DNA of 64,000 nucleotides from contig NZ_JRGL01000101.1 in the NCBI RefSeq assembly GCF_000764655.1, forward strand, positions 1 through 64,000. The letters are read 5' to 3'. The position numbers and the translations under genes are program-made. The notes below the pieces were generated by a model that saw only the letters and a program-made list of their open reading frames with translations, was not told the origin of the DNA and ran no database searches. Below, piece by piece: positions 18,437 through 27,895 of this stretch (the stretch's first letter is position 1; each line of letters starts with the position of its first letter). Origin of the DNA: Aeromonas aquatica (GTDB taxonomy: Bacteria > Pseudomonadota > Gammaproteobacteria > Enterobacterales > Aeromonadaceae).

Positions 18437-19666
18437 TTACTTGAACCAGCTGGAGACCAGCAGCACCAGGTAATCCCACAGGCGGCTCACCAGCCCGCCT
18501 TCCTGTACCTCTTCGAGGGCGACCAGCGGAACCTGCTTGATCTCCTTGTCACCCTGTTTCAGGAATACGGTACCGACCCGTTGGCCCTTGGCCAGCGGTG
18601 CCTTCAGCTCGCTTTCGAGCTGGAAGTCGGCCTTGAGGTTGTTGCCCTGACCGCGGGTGACCAGCACGGAGACGCCTTGATCCACACCCAGCTTCACCTC
18701 GGACTTGTCACCCATCCAGATCTTCTGGGTGACCAGCACGGTGCCGGCCTTGTAGGGGGTCAGGCTCTGGAAGAAACGGAAACCGTAGGTGAGCAGCTTC
18801 TTGCTCTCGGCGGCGCGGGAACCTTCGCTGCTGGCGCCCAGCACCACGGCGATCAGGCGCATGCCCTCGTTGTTGGTGGCGGAGGAGACCAGGTTGTAGC
18901 CGACCTGGCTGACATGGCCGGTCTTGATGCCATCCACCTGCAGGGATTGATCCCACAGCAGGCGGTTACGGTTGTGCTGGGTGATGCCGTTGAACACGAA
19001 GGACTTCTGGGAGTAAACCTTGTACTCCTCCGGCAGATCGCGGATGAGCGCCTGACCCAGGCGAGCCATGTCGTGAGCGGTACTGTAGTGGCCCTCCGCA
19101 TCCAGACCGTGCGGGTTCATGAAGTGGCTGTCGTTCATGCCGAGCTTGGCGGCCCAGCTGTTCATCAGGCTGGCGAAGGAGTCGGTGCTGCCCGCCAGGT
19201 GTTCGGCCATGGCGACACAGGCGTCGTTGCCGGACTGAATGATGATGCCCTTGTTCAGATCATCGACCGAGACCTGTTTGCCCACCTCGATGAACATCTT
19301 GGAGGAGTCGGAGTAGTTCTTGGACCAGGCGTTCTGGCTGATGGTCACCATGTCGGTGCGCTTGATGTTCCCCTTGGCCAGCTCCTGGCCGATGATGTAG
19401 GAGGTCATCATCTTGGTCAGACTGGCGGGCGGCAGACGCTCTTCGGCGTTCTGCTCGGCCAATACCTGACCCGAGTAGTAATCGATCAGAATGTGGGCCT
19501 TGGCGGAGATCTCCGGCGCGGCGGGCACGACCATGGGCGCGGCGTTCAGGGTCGGCACCGGCTGGGCGGTCGGCAGGGCTGAATCCGGCGTCGGCACTGG
19601 CTGATTGGCCTGGGCGGTGGCGCTTAACAGGGAGGCCAGAATAACGGAGCGGGCAAATTTGGACAT
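18437..19666 (-). CDS. dacA: D-alanyl-D-alanine carboxypeptidase DacA (PBP5-like)
   Basis: A 409-residue low-molecular-weight penicillin-binding protein. The signal peptide is residues 1-20. The three active-site motifs are Ser82-Leu-Thr-Lys85 (PASLTKMM), Ser145-Gly-Asn147 and Lys248-Thr-Gly250. The C-terminal all-beta domain ends in an amphipathic helix (SRLWDYLVLLVSSWFK) that anchors it to the outer face of the inner membrane. A Pro/Ala/Val-rich linker at 21-55 precedes the catalytic domain and is longer than in E. coli PBP5. It trims pentapeptide side chains. It follows rlpA but has its own candidate promoter. Confidence 0.95.
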   Translation of the reverse strand: MSKFARSVILASLLSATAQANQPVPTPDSALPTAQPVPTLNAAPMVVPAAPEISAKAHILIDYYSGQVLAEQNAEERLPPASLTKMMTSYIIGQELAKGNIKRTDMVTISQNAWSKNYSDSSKMFIEVGKQVSVDDLNKGIIIQSGNDACVAMAEHLAGSTDSFASLMNSWAAKLGMNDSHFMNPHGLDAEGHYSTAHDMARLGQALIRDLPEEYKVYSQKSFVFNGITQHNRNRLLWDQSLQVDGIKTGHVSQVGYNLVSSATNNEGMRLIAVVLGASSEGSRAAESKKLLTYGFRFFQSLTPYKAGTVLVTQKIWMGDKSEVKLGVDQGVSVLVTRGQGNNLKADFQLESELKAPLAKGQRVGTVFLKQGDKEIKQVPLVALEEVQEGGLVSRLWDYLVLLVSSWFK

Positions 19667-19731
19667 CTTGAAATTCCTGGTGCCTGGATGGGGAGTACCC
19701 AAGTTAAAACAAGTTAAAAAAAGCGGGCTTC

Positions 19732-19740
19732 ACTATACCA
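19732..19740 (-). promoter_or_regulatory. Candidate extended -10 promoter for dacA
   Basis: On the minus strand TGGTATAGT matches an extended -10 element (TGn plus TATAGT), about 65 bp before the dacA start. No good -35 is seen, as is usual for extended -10 promoters. Confidence 0.4.
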
Positions 19741-19868
19741 GATGTGCTCGTCGGTCATAGTCCGACATGCGATCTGGACGGGTTTTTATGGCTTTCGGCT
19801 CGGCGTCACGCCGGGATACGACGTGACGCCTGGACGACTGGGTGGCCCAGGCGAGTGGGCCGCCCCTA

Positions 19869-20813
19869 TCAAGGAACGATAAAGGCCTGCTCCAGTCCAC
19901 CCTGACGGATCTGCTCCAGCAGGGGGGCTTGCTGATCCGCCGCGACCGGCCCCAGCAGGACCCGGAAGATGGCGTCATGGGCCACCACCTGGTAGGGCAC
20001 GCCATAGCGCTGGGTCATCACCTTGCCCATGGCCTCGGCCCTGGGTTGGGAGCCGCTCGCCAGCACCTGGATCATCTTGCCCTGGCCGGTCTGGGCCGCA
20101 GAGAGGGTGGAGGTCGCGGTGGCGGCGGCCTTGGACGGGGTGGCTGGCGCCGGCTTGGGAGCCGGTGCTGGGGTAGGGGCCGCAGGCTTGGGCTCACCCA
20201 GGAAGGCGCCCTCCTCGGCCGGGGCGGCCGGCTGCATGGGTTGCATAGGTGTCATGGGCACCATCTCGACCATCTGATCCGGGGTGTCGTTGATGAGCTC
20301 CAGCCGTACTCGCGCCTCGCCGTTCTCCACCATCTCCAGCTGCTTGGCGGCCGCATGGGAGAGATCGATCAGCCGATCGCTACCGAAGGGGCCGCGATCA
20401 TTGACTCGCACTATGGTCTCCAGCCCGTTGTCCAGGTTGGTGACTCTCACATAGCTTGGCAGCGGCAGGTTGCGGTGGGCTGCGCTGAACTGGGTGCTGT
20501 CCAGCACGTCGCCATTGGCGGTCTTCTGGCCGTCCAGCTCCTGGGCAAGCCAGCTGGCGGTGCCCTCCTCGCTGTAGTGCTTGATGTCGCGCCACACCTC
20601 GTATTTCTGCTTGCCAATCCAGTAGTCCCGGTTACCGCTCGCGCTCAGGGGTTCGGGGCGCGGGATGGCGCCGGTGGCCTGGGGGATCTCGATCACCTGA
20701 GGTTTTTCTTGCGGGGCGGGTTCCTCGGGCAGGGGGAGCTGCTCCGGTTGGCTGCTACAGGCGGCCAGCAACAAGGCCAGGCTGAGGGGGAGAAGTTTGT
20801 GGCTGTAATGCAT
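19869..20813 (-). CDS. rlpA: Septal ring lytic transglycosylase RlpA, lipoprotein
   Basis: A 314-residue lipoprotein. The lipobox LLAAC puts the lipidated Cys at residue 19. The RlpA double-psi beta-barrel follows at about 70-165 (EGTASWLAQELDG...NDRGPFGSDRLIDLSHAAA), with the catalytic Asp in NDRGPF. A Pro/Ala-rich linker leads to a C-terminal SPOR domain (about 245-314) that binds denuded septal glycan. The gene overlaps the mltB 3' end by 59 bp. Position and architecture fit RlpA, which cleaves naked glycan strands at division sites in Pseudomonas. Confidence 0.93.
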   Translation of the reverse strand: MHYSHKLLPLSLALLLAACSSQPEQLPLPEEPAPQEKPQVIEIPQATGAIPRPEPLSASGNRDYWIGKQKYEVWRDIKHYSEEGTASWLAQELDGQKTANGDVLDSTQFSAAHRNLPLPSYVRVTNLDNGLETIVRVNDRGPFGSDRLIDLSHAAAKQLEMVENGEARVRLELINDTPDQMVEMVPMTPMQPMQPAAPAEEGAFLGEPKPAAPTPAPAPKPAPATPSKAAATATSTLSAAQTGQGKMIQVLASGSQPRAEAMGKVMTQRYGVPYQVVAHDAIFRVLLGPVAADQQAPLLEQIRQGGLEQAFIVP

Positions 20814-21765
20814 AAGCGTCCTGGATGGCTTGACTGAGTTGATGCACCGCCATCGCATAGAGAGGGCTGCGGTTATAGCGGGTGATCACATAAAAATTGT
20901 GGCGCGCGACCCAGTATTCGGGCCCGTCTGCCTGCTCCAATGCCAGCAGTTTTACCGGCGTGTCCGGTGCCAGCGGGGTGGTTATCTCTACCCCAGCAGC
21001 GGCCAGTTCGGCCCATTGCTGCTTGAGGTCCGGACTGGGCGCCAGCAGGGTATCCACTGGTACCAATCCAATCAAGGCGGGTTCGACTACCGCCTCTCCC
21101 CACCGCCAGCGATGCTCGGCGAAGTAGTTCGCCACGCTGCCGATGGCATCGACCGGATTGGCGAACAGATCCCGTCGGCCATCCCCGTCAAAATCGACCG
21201 CGTAGTGGCGGTAGCTGGAGGGCATGAATTGCCCCATACCCATGGCGCCCGCATAGGAGCCCTTGAGATGGGTGAGCGACCACTTCTCCTCCCTGGCAAG
21301 CAGCACCAGCTGGGCGAACTCCTTGGCGAAGAACTCTGCCCGCGCCGGGTAGTGGAAACCCAGGGTGTAGAGGCTGTCGAGCACGGAATGGCGGCCCATC
21401 TGGCGGCCATAGAAGGTCTCGATGCCGATGATGGCGACGATGAGGGAGGCGGGCACCCGGTAGTGCTGCTCGGCCCGCGCCAGTGTCTCGGCGTGGCGTT
21501 GCCAGAAGCCGACCCCGTCCCGGATCCGCTCGGGGGTGACGAACAACGGCCGGTAGCGATGCCAGGGTTTGGCCTCCCAGGGGCGGGCTATGGTGTCGAG
21601 GATCTCCTGGCGCAGTCGAGCCTGAGCCGTCGCCGCTTGCAGCTCGGCAAGGGGCACGGCTTGCTGCTCTGCGAGCCGGCCGAGTTGCGGCGGCTCGGGG
21701 GCGGCGCTGGCTGGCAAGGAGCCGAGCGCCAGCGCACAAAGAGTGAGCCACCGCAACCGACGCAT
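20755..21765 (-). CDS. mltB: Membrane-bound lytic murein transglycosylase B-like protein (MltB)
   Basis: A 336-residue SLT_2 family enzyme. The signal peptide ends ASA, with no lipobox, so this copy is probably soluble periplasmic rather than a lipoprotein. The catalytic Glu lies in IIGIETFYGR, followed by SYAGAMGMGQFMPSSYR. It cleaves the MurNAc-GlcNAc bond, forming 1,6-anhydroMurNAc. Its start overlaps the rodA stop (TGATG) and its 3' end overlaps rlpA by 59 bp. The tail after QLSQAIQDAY is longer than in E. coli MltB. Within the rod-shape cluster it supplies cutting activity beside PBP2/RodA synthesis. Confidence 0.92.
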   Translation of the reverse strand: MRRLRWLTLCALALGSLPASAAPEPPQLGRLAEQQAVPLAELQAATAQARLRQEILDTIARPWEAKPWHRYRPLFVTPERIRDGVGFWQRHAETLARAEQHYRVPASLIVAIIGIETFYGRQMGRHSVLDSLYTLGFHYPARAEFFAKEFAQLVLLAREEKWSLTHLKGSYAGAMGMGQFMPSSYRHYAVDFDGDGRRDLFANPVDAIGSVANYFAEHRWRWGEAVVEPALIGLVPVDTLLAPSPDLKQQWAELAAAGVEITTPLAPDTPVKLLALEQADGPEYWVARHNFYVITRYNRSPLYAMAVHQLSQAIQDAYALQPQTSPPQPGLVAGRL

Positions 21766-22868
21766 CAGGCGAGCAATCTTCTGTGGGTCTGGATGGACAT
21801 CAAGATGCCGAAGCCCGCCATCAGGGTCACCATGGAGGTGCCGCCATAGCTCACCAGGGGCAGGGGCACCCCGACCACAGGCAGTATGCCGCTCACCATG
21901 CCCATGTTGACGAACACATAGACGAAGAAGGTGAGGGTCAGGGCACCGCCGAGCAGGCGCTCGAAGCTGTTCTGGGCCTGCATGGAGATAAACAGGCAGC
22001 GGCTGATGATGTAGAGGTAGATCACCAGCAGCAGGGCCACGCCCACCAGACCGAACTCCTCGCTGAACACCGCGAAGATGAAGTCGGTGTGCCGCTCCGG
22101 CAGGAACTCCAGCTGGGACTGGGTGCCCTGCAGCCAGCCCTTGCCGAACACGCCGCCGGAGCCGATCGCTATCTTGGACTGGATGATGTGGTAGCCGCGG
22201 CCGAGGGGGTCTTTCTCGGGGTCGAGCAGCATCAGCACCCGCTGGCGCTGATAGTCGTGCATCAGGAAGAACCAGAGCACCGGCATAAAGGCGCAGATCA
22301 GTAACACTGCGAGCCCGATCAGCCACCAGCTGATCCCCGCCAGGAAGATGACGAAGAAGCCGGAGGCGGCCACCAGGATGGAGGTACCGAGATCGGGCTG
22401 GGCCGCGATCAGCAGGGTCGGCAGCAGCACCATTACCAGGGCGATCAGCACGTGGCTGAACTTGGGCGGCAGGGAGTGACGGCTGAGCCAGGCAGCCACC
22501 ATGATGGGCATGGAGAGCTTCATCACCTCTGAGGGCTGGAACTTCATGAAGCCGAGATCCAGCCAGCGCTGTGCCCCCTTGCCGATGTGACCGAACACAT
22601 CCACCGCGATGAGCAGCAGCACCACCACGGTGAAGGTCGGTACCGACCAGCGCGCATAGAGAGAGGGTGGCAACTGGGCCAGGCCGATCATCAGGCCGAA
22701 GGCCAGACCACCACGCACCAGCTGGCGCACGATGGAGTCGAAATCCTGCCCAGAGGCGGAATAGAGCACCACCATGGAGAGGGTCATCAGGGCCAGCAGA
22801 CCGAGCAGCAGCGGCAAGTCGATGTGCAGGCGATACCAGATGCTCTGCTGGCGAGCGGAATTACTCAT
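21765..22868 (-). CDS. mrdB: Rod-shape SEDS glycosyltransferase RodA (MrdB)
   Basis: A 367-residue, roughly ten-helix SEDS protein. Signatures include [13 protein letters not shown]-type sequence ([15 protein letters not shown]), QPDLGTSIL with the catalytic Asp of the family, [17 protein letters not shown] in the large loop and [11 protein letters not shown] near the end. It polymerises lipid II glycan together with PBP2 in the elongasome. It starts 8 bp inside mrdA and overlaps mltB by one base. Confidence 0.96.
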   Translation of the reverse strand: MSNSARQQSIWYRLHIDLPLLLGLLALMTLSMVVLYSASGQDFDSIVRQLVRGGLAFGLMIGLAQLPPSLYARWSVPTFTVVVLLLIAVDVFGHIGKGAQRWLDLGFMKFQPSEVMKLSMPIMVAAWLSRHSLPPKFSHVLIALVMVLLPTLLIAAQPDLGTSILVAASGFFVIFLAGISWWLIGLAVLLICAFMPVLWFFLMHDYQRQRVLMLLDPEKDPLGRGYHIIQSKIAIGSGGVFGKGWLQGTQSQLEFLPERHTDFIFAVFSEEFGLVGVALLLVIYLYIISRCLFISMQAQNSFERLLGGALTLTFFVYVFVNMGMVSGILPVVGVPLPLVSYGGTSMVTLMAGFGILMSIQTHRRLLA

Positions 22869-24822
22869 TGGAGACGGCCTCGCTTGGTTTCTGACCCTGG
22901 CCCGGAGTCGGGCTCAGATCTGGCGTAGGGCTCGGGGTGGATGGTTTGGGGGCCGGCGGCAGCTGCGGCTCGGGCGGCAACAGATAGGCATCCAGCATCT
23001 GGCGTGCCACGGGGGCTGCGTTCTTACTGCCCCCCCCTGCGTTTTCCAGCACCAGGGCGACCACGGCCTTGGGAGCCTCGAAGGGAGCGAATGCAACGAA
23101 CAGGGCGTTGTCACGGTGCTCTACTTTGATCGCATTGGCGTTGTAGACCTGGTTCTCCTTCAGGCCGACGACCTGAGCCGTGCCCGATTTCCCCCCGGAG
23201 GTGTAGGGCGTATTGGCAAAGGCGTGGCGGCCACTGCCTTCACGTCCTTGGTTGACTCGCCACATTCCCTCTTTGGCTACCTGCCAATAGCTGTCACTCT
23301 TGGTCTTGAGTGCGATGTTGGGGTTGATAGGAGCGTTGACTACGCCATCTTGGGAAGCCGTGCTCTTGAGCAGGTGTGGCGTCACGTCGTGGCCGTTCTG
23401 GGTCAGGATGCTGATCGCCTTGGCCAGCTGGATCGGGGTGGCGCTCCAGTAACCCTGGCCGATACCGATGGAGATGGTGTCACCCTGGTACCAGGGTTGA
23501 CGCCAGCGGGCCATCTTCCAGTCGCGGGACGGCATGACCCCGCGGGTTTCTTCATACAGATCCACTCCGCTGTACTGGCCGAAACCGAACTTGGTCATAT
23601 AGGCGTGGATCTTGTCGATGCCGACCCGGTAGGCGAGATCGTAGAAGTAGGTATCCGCCGACACCTCGATGGCGCGATAGACATCGAGCCAGCCGTGGCC
23701 CCAACGGCGCCAGTCACGAAACTTCTTGGTGGTGCCCGGGATCGAGAAGCTGGGGCCGCCAAAATAACGGTAGTTGGGGGTGATGGCCCCTTCGTTGAGC
23801 CCCATCACCGACATCATGGGCTTGACGGTGGAGGCGGGGGCATAGATGCCCTGGGTGGTGCGGTTCACCAGCGGGCGCGCCGGATCGTTGAGCAACGCCG
23901 AATAGTTGGTGTTGGAGATGCCGGTCACGAACAGGTTGGGGTCGTAGCTTGGGCTCGACTCCATGGCCAGGATGGCACCTGTGTTGGGATCCATCATCAC
24001 GATGGCGCCTCGCTGGCCGGCCAGCAGCTCCTGCGCCTTCAGCTGCATCCTGATGTCGATGTTGAGGTAGATGTCCTTGCCGGGCTCAGGCGGCTGGAAC
24101 TTGAGGGTACGCACCACCCGGCCGCGGTTGTTGACCTCGACCTCCTGGTAACCCGCCACGCCGTGCAGCTGATCCTCGTAGAACTTCTCCACCCCCTGCT
24201 TGCCGATATCCTTGGTGGCGGCATAGTTGGCGAGCTTCTCTTCCTTGTCGAGGCGCTCCACGTCGCGGGTGTTGATCTTGGCCACATAGCCGATGGCATG
24301 AGTGAGGGTATTGCCAAACGGATAGTAACGCTTGAGGTAGGCCTCAATGCTGGCGCCCGGGTAGTTGTGCTGGTTGACCGAGAAGAGCGCGACCTGATAC
24401 TCGGTCAGCTTCTCGAACAGGGGGACTGGCTTGAAGCGGCGTTGGCGCTTGACCTCGGCCAGGAACTTCTCCTTGGTGCCTTCCGGCAGCGCCAGCAGGG
24501 TGATCAGCTCGTCGGCGGTCTGCTCCAGATCGCCGGTCTCTTCCGGCACTATTTCCAGGCTGTAGACGGGGCGGTTCTCGGCCAGCAGCACGCCGTTGGC
24601 GTCATAGATGAGGCCCCGCGGCGGCGCCACCGGCACGACCCGGATGCGGTTGTCGTTGGAGCGGGTCTGGTAGGTATCATAAGACTCTACCTGCAGGTAG
24701 TAGAGGTTGCCCAGCAGCACCAGCATGAGTACCACCATGCCGATGTAGGCCACCAGGGTGCGCCGAAAGAACAGACGTCCCTCGGCACTGTGATCGCGCA
24801 TCTCGATGCGATTCTTCAGCAT
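22861..24822 (-). CDS. mrdA: Peptidoglycan transpeptidase MrdA (PBP2)
   Basis: A 653-residue class B penicillin-binding protein. An N-terminal TM helix ([20 protein letters not shown]) is followed by the pedestal domain and the transpeptidase domain with all motifs: the Ser nucleophile in [18 protein letters not shown] as the SxN-type motif, and KSGTAQ. The C-terminus is extended by a Pro/Ser-rich tail (about residues 618-653) not needed for catalysis. It partners RodA, with which it overlaps by 8 bp. Confidence 0.96.
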   Translation of the reverse strand: MLKNRIEMRDHSAEGRLFFRRTLVAYIGMVVLMLVLLGNLYYLQVESYDTYQTRSNDNRIRVVPVAPPRGLIYDANGVLLAENRPVYSLEIVPEETGDLEQTADELITLLALPEGTKEKFLAEVKRQRRFKPVPLFEKLTEYQVALFSVNQHNYPGASIEAYLKRYYPFGNTLTHAIGYVAKINTRDVERLDKEEKLANYAATKDIGKQGVEKFYEDQLHGVAGYQEVEVNNRGRVVRTLKFQPPEPGKDIYLNIDIRMQLKAQELLAGQRGAIVMMDPNTGAILAMESSPSYDPNLFVTGISNTNYSALLNDPARPLVNRTTQGIYAPASTVKPMMSVMGLNEGAITPNYRYFGGPSFSIPGTTKKFRDWRRWGHGWLDVYRAIEVSADTYFYDLAYRVGIDKIHAYMTKFGFGQYSGVDLYEETRGVMPSRDWKMARWRQPWYQGDTISIGIGQGYWSATPIQLAKAISILTQNGHDVTPHLLKSTASQDGVVNAPINPNIALKTKSDSYWQVAKEGMWRVNQGREGSGRHAFANTPYTSGGKSGTAQVVGLKENQVYNANAIKVEHRDNALFVAFAPFEAPKAVVALVLENAGGGSKNAAPVARQMLDAYLLPPEPQLPPAPKPSTPSPTPDLSPTPGQGQKPSEAVSNE

Positions 24823-24913
24823 GCCGCTACCTTATGGCCGACGAGGGGAAAGAGATCAACCACATGGGGCCACGCCCTGTGATCTGGCTGGGGATGTTCC
24901 AGATATTCATGGC

Positions 24914-25381
24914 TCATTCCCTGTGATACGGGTGATTGGTGGTGATGCTCCAGGCGCGATAGAGGCTCTCTGCTACCAGCACCCGCACCAGCGGATGGGG
25001 CAGGGTCAGCGGCGACAGGGACCAGCTCTGCTCGGCGGCGGCTTTGCACTCGGGCGACAGGCCTTCTGGCCCACCGACCAGCAGTGCGACGTCGCGGCCA
25101 TCCAGCTTCCAGGCTTCCAGCTGGGTGGCGAGCTGCTCCGTGGTCCAGGGCTTGCCCGGAATATCCAGGGTGACGAGGCGGGAGCGGCCGGCGGCGGCCA
25201 GCATGGCTTCCCCTTCCTTCTGCAGGATGCGGGGAATGTCGGCATTCTTGCCCCTTTTGCCGGCACCTATCTCGACGAGCTCGAACGGCATGTCTTTTGG
25301 GAAACGGCGACGGTACTCTTCGAAGCCATGCTCTACCCAGGCAGGCATCTTGGTGCCCACTGCAATCAACTGGATCTTCAT
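24914..25381 (-). CDS. rlmH: 23S rRNA pseudouridine-1915 N3-methyltransferase RlmH
   Basis: A 155-residue SPOUT methyltransferase, the same size as E. coli RlmH. The SAM-binding knot is visible as [12 protein letters not shown] and [22 protein letters not shown], and the C-terminus NHPYHRE is the family end. It methylates pseudouridine 1915 in helix 69 on assembled ribosomes. It lies between rsfS and mrdA as in E. coli. A 33-codon ORF bridges its stop and the mrdA start (see findings). Confidence 0.96.
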   Translation of the reverse strand: MKIQLIAVGTKMPAWVEHGFEEYRRRFPKDMPFELVEIGAGKRGKNADIPRILQKEGEAMLAAAGRSRLVTLDIPGKPWTTEQLATQLEAWKLDGRDVALLVGGPEGLSPECKAAAEQSWSLSPLTLPHPLVRVLVAESLYRAWSITTNHPYHRE

Positions 25382-25388
25382 CTTTCTT

Positions 25389-25440
25389 TACACTTGCACC
25401 CTTGTATTACGCTTGCGCACTCTTATTGCGTTGGCACTTG
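25389..25440 (-). repeat. Degenerate 15-21 bp microrepeats at the rsfS/rlmH junction
   Basis: On the minus strand the rsfS end AGTGCCAACGCAATAAG is followed by AGTGCGCAAGCGTAATACAAG and GGTGCAAGTGTAAAG. These are three imperfect copies, the last two between the rsfS stop and the rlmH start. They may be a decayed triplication of the rsfS 3' end. The short length makes this uncertain. Confidence 0.4.
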
Positions 25441-25761
25441 GGCGCCGCCCCAGAGCTTTTCCAGTTGGTAGAAGTCGCGGTATTCATCCTGCATCACGTG
25501 GACTATGACAGATCCCATGTCCACCAGCACCCATTCACCGCTGAGCTGGCCTTCCACACTGAGCAGACTGAGCCCGGCGTGGCGTGCCTCGCTGGCCAGA
25601 TTGTGGGCGATGGCACTGACATGGCGACTGGAGTTGCCGGAGCAGACGATCATGGTGTCCGTGATGGTGGATTTGCCGCGCACATCCAGAGTGATGATAT
25701 CGCGGCCTTTCATGTCATCGATCTTGTCGACGATAAAGGCGAGTAATTCGTGGCCTTGCAA
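25423..25761 (-). CDS. rsfS: Ribosomal silencing factor RsfS
   Basis: A 112-residue Iojap-family protein that binds uL14 and blocks 30S-50S joining under nutrient limitation. Family motifs are [37 protein letters not shown] and the C-terminal [13 protein letters not shown]. The start is TTG at 25759-25761, preceded by AGGAG at a normal distance, and gives the conserved MQGHELL N-terminus. Confidence 0.95.
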   Translation of the reverse strand: MQGHELLAFIVDKIDDMKGRDIITLDVRGKSTITDTMIVCSGNSSRHVSAIAHNLASEARHAGLSLLSVEGQLSGEWVLVDMGSVIVHVMQDEYRDFYQLEKLWGGAQVPTQ

Positions 25762-25947
25762 TGTCTTCTCCTACTCTGTCCGGCGCGCTGCATAGCATCA
25801 GGGCGGCGGATTATATCATGGTCATTCCCGTTTCCCAGTCCGGCAAAGGGGAACGCATCCGGGGCTGCCTCATGGGAGGGCTAGCCCTTATTGATCACTA
25901 TAGTGCGCAACCGGACCGGACAATAGTCGCCTCGTCTCCGCTGCGCC

Positions 25948-26595
25948 TCAGGGTGTCGGCTGGTAGAGCCTGTGCTGCGCAATGTAGCCGGCCACCGAGG
26001 CCGGCAACAGATACCTGGGATCCTGTCCCGCCGCCAGCAGGGCTCTGAGCCGGGTGGCCGACAGCTCGATGGGCAGGTTGTCGCTAAGCCAGATGTACCC
26101 CTGACGATGGCGGTGCAGATCCTGAGGATATTGCGTCTGATGGCGGGCTAGCAGCTCGGCCACCTCGGTTGGGTAATCCGGTTGCCAGCCCGGGCGCAGG
26201 CTCACCACCAGATGGGCATAGTCGAGCAGTTCCCGCCAGCGATGCCAGCTCGGCAATGAGAGCAGCGAGTCCATCCCCATCAGGAAGCAGAGCGGGGTGT
26301 CCGGCAGCGCTTGCCTCAATTCGATGAGGGTATCGATGGTATAGGAGGGCGTATCTCGCCTTATCTCCCGCTCATCCACCCGAAACCCCGGGTTCTCCGC
26401 AGCCGCCAGCCTGACCATGGCCAGGCGTTGCTCGCTCGAGCAGAACGGGCTGGCTCTATGGGGGGGGATATGATTCGGGATGAGGCGGACTTCGGCCAGT
26501 CCCAGCGCGGCCCGGGCCTCGATGGCGGGACGCAGGTGGCCGATGTGGATGGGGTCGAAGGTGCCACCCAGGATCCCGATGGGGGCCTTCAACAT
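25948..26595 (-). CDS. nadD: Nicotinate-nucleotide adenylyltransferase NadD
   Basis: A 215-residue NadD that converts nicotinate mononucleotide to deamido-NAD. The nucleotidyltransferase motifs are GGTFDPIHIGHLRPA at the N-terminus and ELSATRLRALL near the C-terminus (the ISxTxxR-type motif). The ATG at 26593-26595 was chosen from the GILGGTFDP context. A second start-like copy (MLKAPI...) sits 77 bp upstream, where it overlaps the holA stop. The 186 bp to rsfS contain no gene. Confidence 0.95.
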   Translation of the reverse strand: MLKAPIGILGGTFDPIHIGHLRPAIEARAALGLAEVRLIPNHIPPHRASPFCSSEQRLAMVRLAAAENPGFRVDEREIRRDTPSYTIDTLIELRQALPDTPLCFLMGMDSLLSLPSWHRWRELLDYAHLVVSLRPGWQPDYPTEVAELLARHQTQYPQDLHRHRQGYIWLSDNLPIELSATRLRALLAAGQDPRYLLPASVAGYIAQHRLYQPTP

Positions 26596-26672
26596 GCGCT
26601 TGCCCCTGTTGGCTTGGGGAGGACTCTGGGGGGGAAACTGCCCTCCTGGGTATCGATGGGGGCCTTCAGCAT
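26589..26672 (-). repeat. Mini-ORF duplicating the nadD start at the holA/nadD junction
   Basis: A 27-codon ORF begins with the same MLKAPI codons as NadD, then MLKAPIDTQEGSFPP versus MLKAPIGILGGTFDP. Its ATG overlaps the holA stop in the form ATGCTGA and its own TGA overlaps the nadD start in the form ATGTTGA, so the two junctions are alike. Its tail ends GASAC where HolA ends EPASC. This fits an old tandem duplication across the boundary, shortened and diverged. Confidence 0.75.
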
Positions 26673-27700
26673 GATGCAGGCTCCAGCAGGGGGAGTGGGG
26701 TGGCATCGCGAAAACCCAGGGCGATAGTCTGCAACATCAGCCAGGCCTGCTCGGTGTCGAAGCGGCGCTGGGCGTCGTCGAGCCGGGCCATCAGCTGCCA
26801 TAGCTGCTGTAGCTTGCCAAACGGCAGCCGGGTCAGGGCCTGTTGAATGAGCTGCTGGCGGCTCTGCCAGATGCGCAGGCGGGAGAAATGCTCCACCAGC
26901 GGTTGGCCTGCCCGGGCGGCCAGGGCCAGCTCGGTGAGCTGCTCCAGCTCGCGGCACAGGGCCCAGGCCAGCATGCCGGGCTCGGTGCCCTCGGCCCGCA
27001 GCGCCAGCAGGATGCGCTGGGCCCGGTTCACCTTGCCCTCCAGCAGGCAATCGATGAGCTGGAACGGCGTGAAGTGGGCGTGGCGAATGATGGTCTCTTG
27101 CAGATAGGCGACGCTGATGGGCTGGGGCGGCGCCAGCAGGGTCAGTTTCTCTATCTCCTGGCTCGCGGCCAGCAGGTTGCCCTCATAGGCATGACACATG
27201 AAGTTGATGGCATCCGGCATCGCCTTGAGGCCGAAGCGCTGGAAACGGGCCCCCATCCAGCGCGGAAAGAAACGGGGCTCGGGGTGATTGACCGGCACAT
27301 AGGTGCCAATCTGCCCGAGCTTGTCGAACCAGGCCGCCTTCATCTGGGTTTGATTGAGGCGCGTACCCGAGAGCACCAGCAGCAGGTCGGGATGCAGCTG
27401 TTTGCCGATTTCCGTGATGCGGGTGGCGAGATCCTTGTCGACCTTGGCGGGCAGTTCCAGCTCGATGATCTGGCGGGCCGAGAACAGGCTCATGGCCTGG
27501 CAGGCATCGTAGACCTGGTTCCAGTCCAGCCCGGCGTCGACCACGAAGCTGTGGCGCTCATCGAAGCCTTGTTTGCTGGCCAGCTGACGAATGGCGTCGA
27601 TGGCCTCCAGTTTGAGCAGCGGCTCGTCACCGAAGATCAGATAGCAGGGCTTGAGCCCTGCCTTGAGATGGTCCGCAAACTGCTCGGGATAGACTCTCAT
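26666..27700 (-). CDS. holA: DNA polymerase III subunit delta HolA
   Basis: A 344-residue delta subunit of the clamp loader, which opens the beta clamp. The N-terminus MRVYPEQFADHLKAGLKPCY and the beta-binding region YDACQAMSLFSARQIIELEL, followed by LLVLSGTRLNQTQMK, match the family. The start at 27698-27700 follows family alignment. The first 30 codons are repeated 160 bp upstream as part of a junction duplication with lptE. Confidence 0.94.
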   Translation of the reverse strand: MRVYPEQFADHLKAGLKPCYLIFGDEPLLKLEAIDAIRQLASKQGFDERHSFVVDAGLDWNQVYDACQAMSLFSARQIIELELPAKVDKDLATRITEIGKQLHPDLLLVLSGTRLNQTQMKAAWFDKLGQIGTYVPVNHPEPRFFPRWMGARFQRFGLKAMPDAINFMCHAYEGNLLAASQEIEKLTLLAPPQPISVAYLQETIIRHAHFTPFQLIDCLLEGKVNRAQRILLALRAEGTEPGMLAWALCRELEQLTELALAARAGQPLVEHFSRLRIWQSRQQLIQQALTRLPFGKLQQLWQLMARLDDAQRRFDTEQAWLMLQTIALGFRDATPLPLLEPASC

Positions 27701-27713
27701 CGAGATACTCGCA

Positions 27714-27895
27714 TCAGAACTTGACCTGGCTGGGTTGATGGATTGCAAGGCCGCTGGCCAGCCCTGGCATCTTGAGCAGCGGCTCGTCACCGAAGATCAG
27801 ATAGCAGGGCTTGAGCCCTGCCTTGAGATGGTCCGCAAACTGCTCGGGATGGACTCTCATCAAGATACTCGCATCAGAACTTGACCTGGCTGAGC
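27714..27895 (-). repeat. 160-bp-period tandem duplication of the lptE/holA junction
   Basis: The sequences around 27611-27735 and 27771-27895 are nearly identical. They cover the end of lptE (SQVKF and TGA), the 13-bp spacer and the first 30 codons of holA. The copy next to lptE forms a 48-codon mini-ORF (27714-27860) that begins MRVHPEQFADHLKAGLKP like HolA and ends PSQVKF like LptE. Its stop stands in the same position relative to the holA ATG as the lptE stop does to the mini-ORF ATG. This is the least diverged example and shows the mechanism plainly. Confidence 0.93.
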
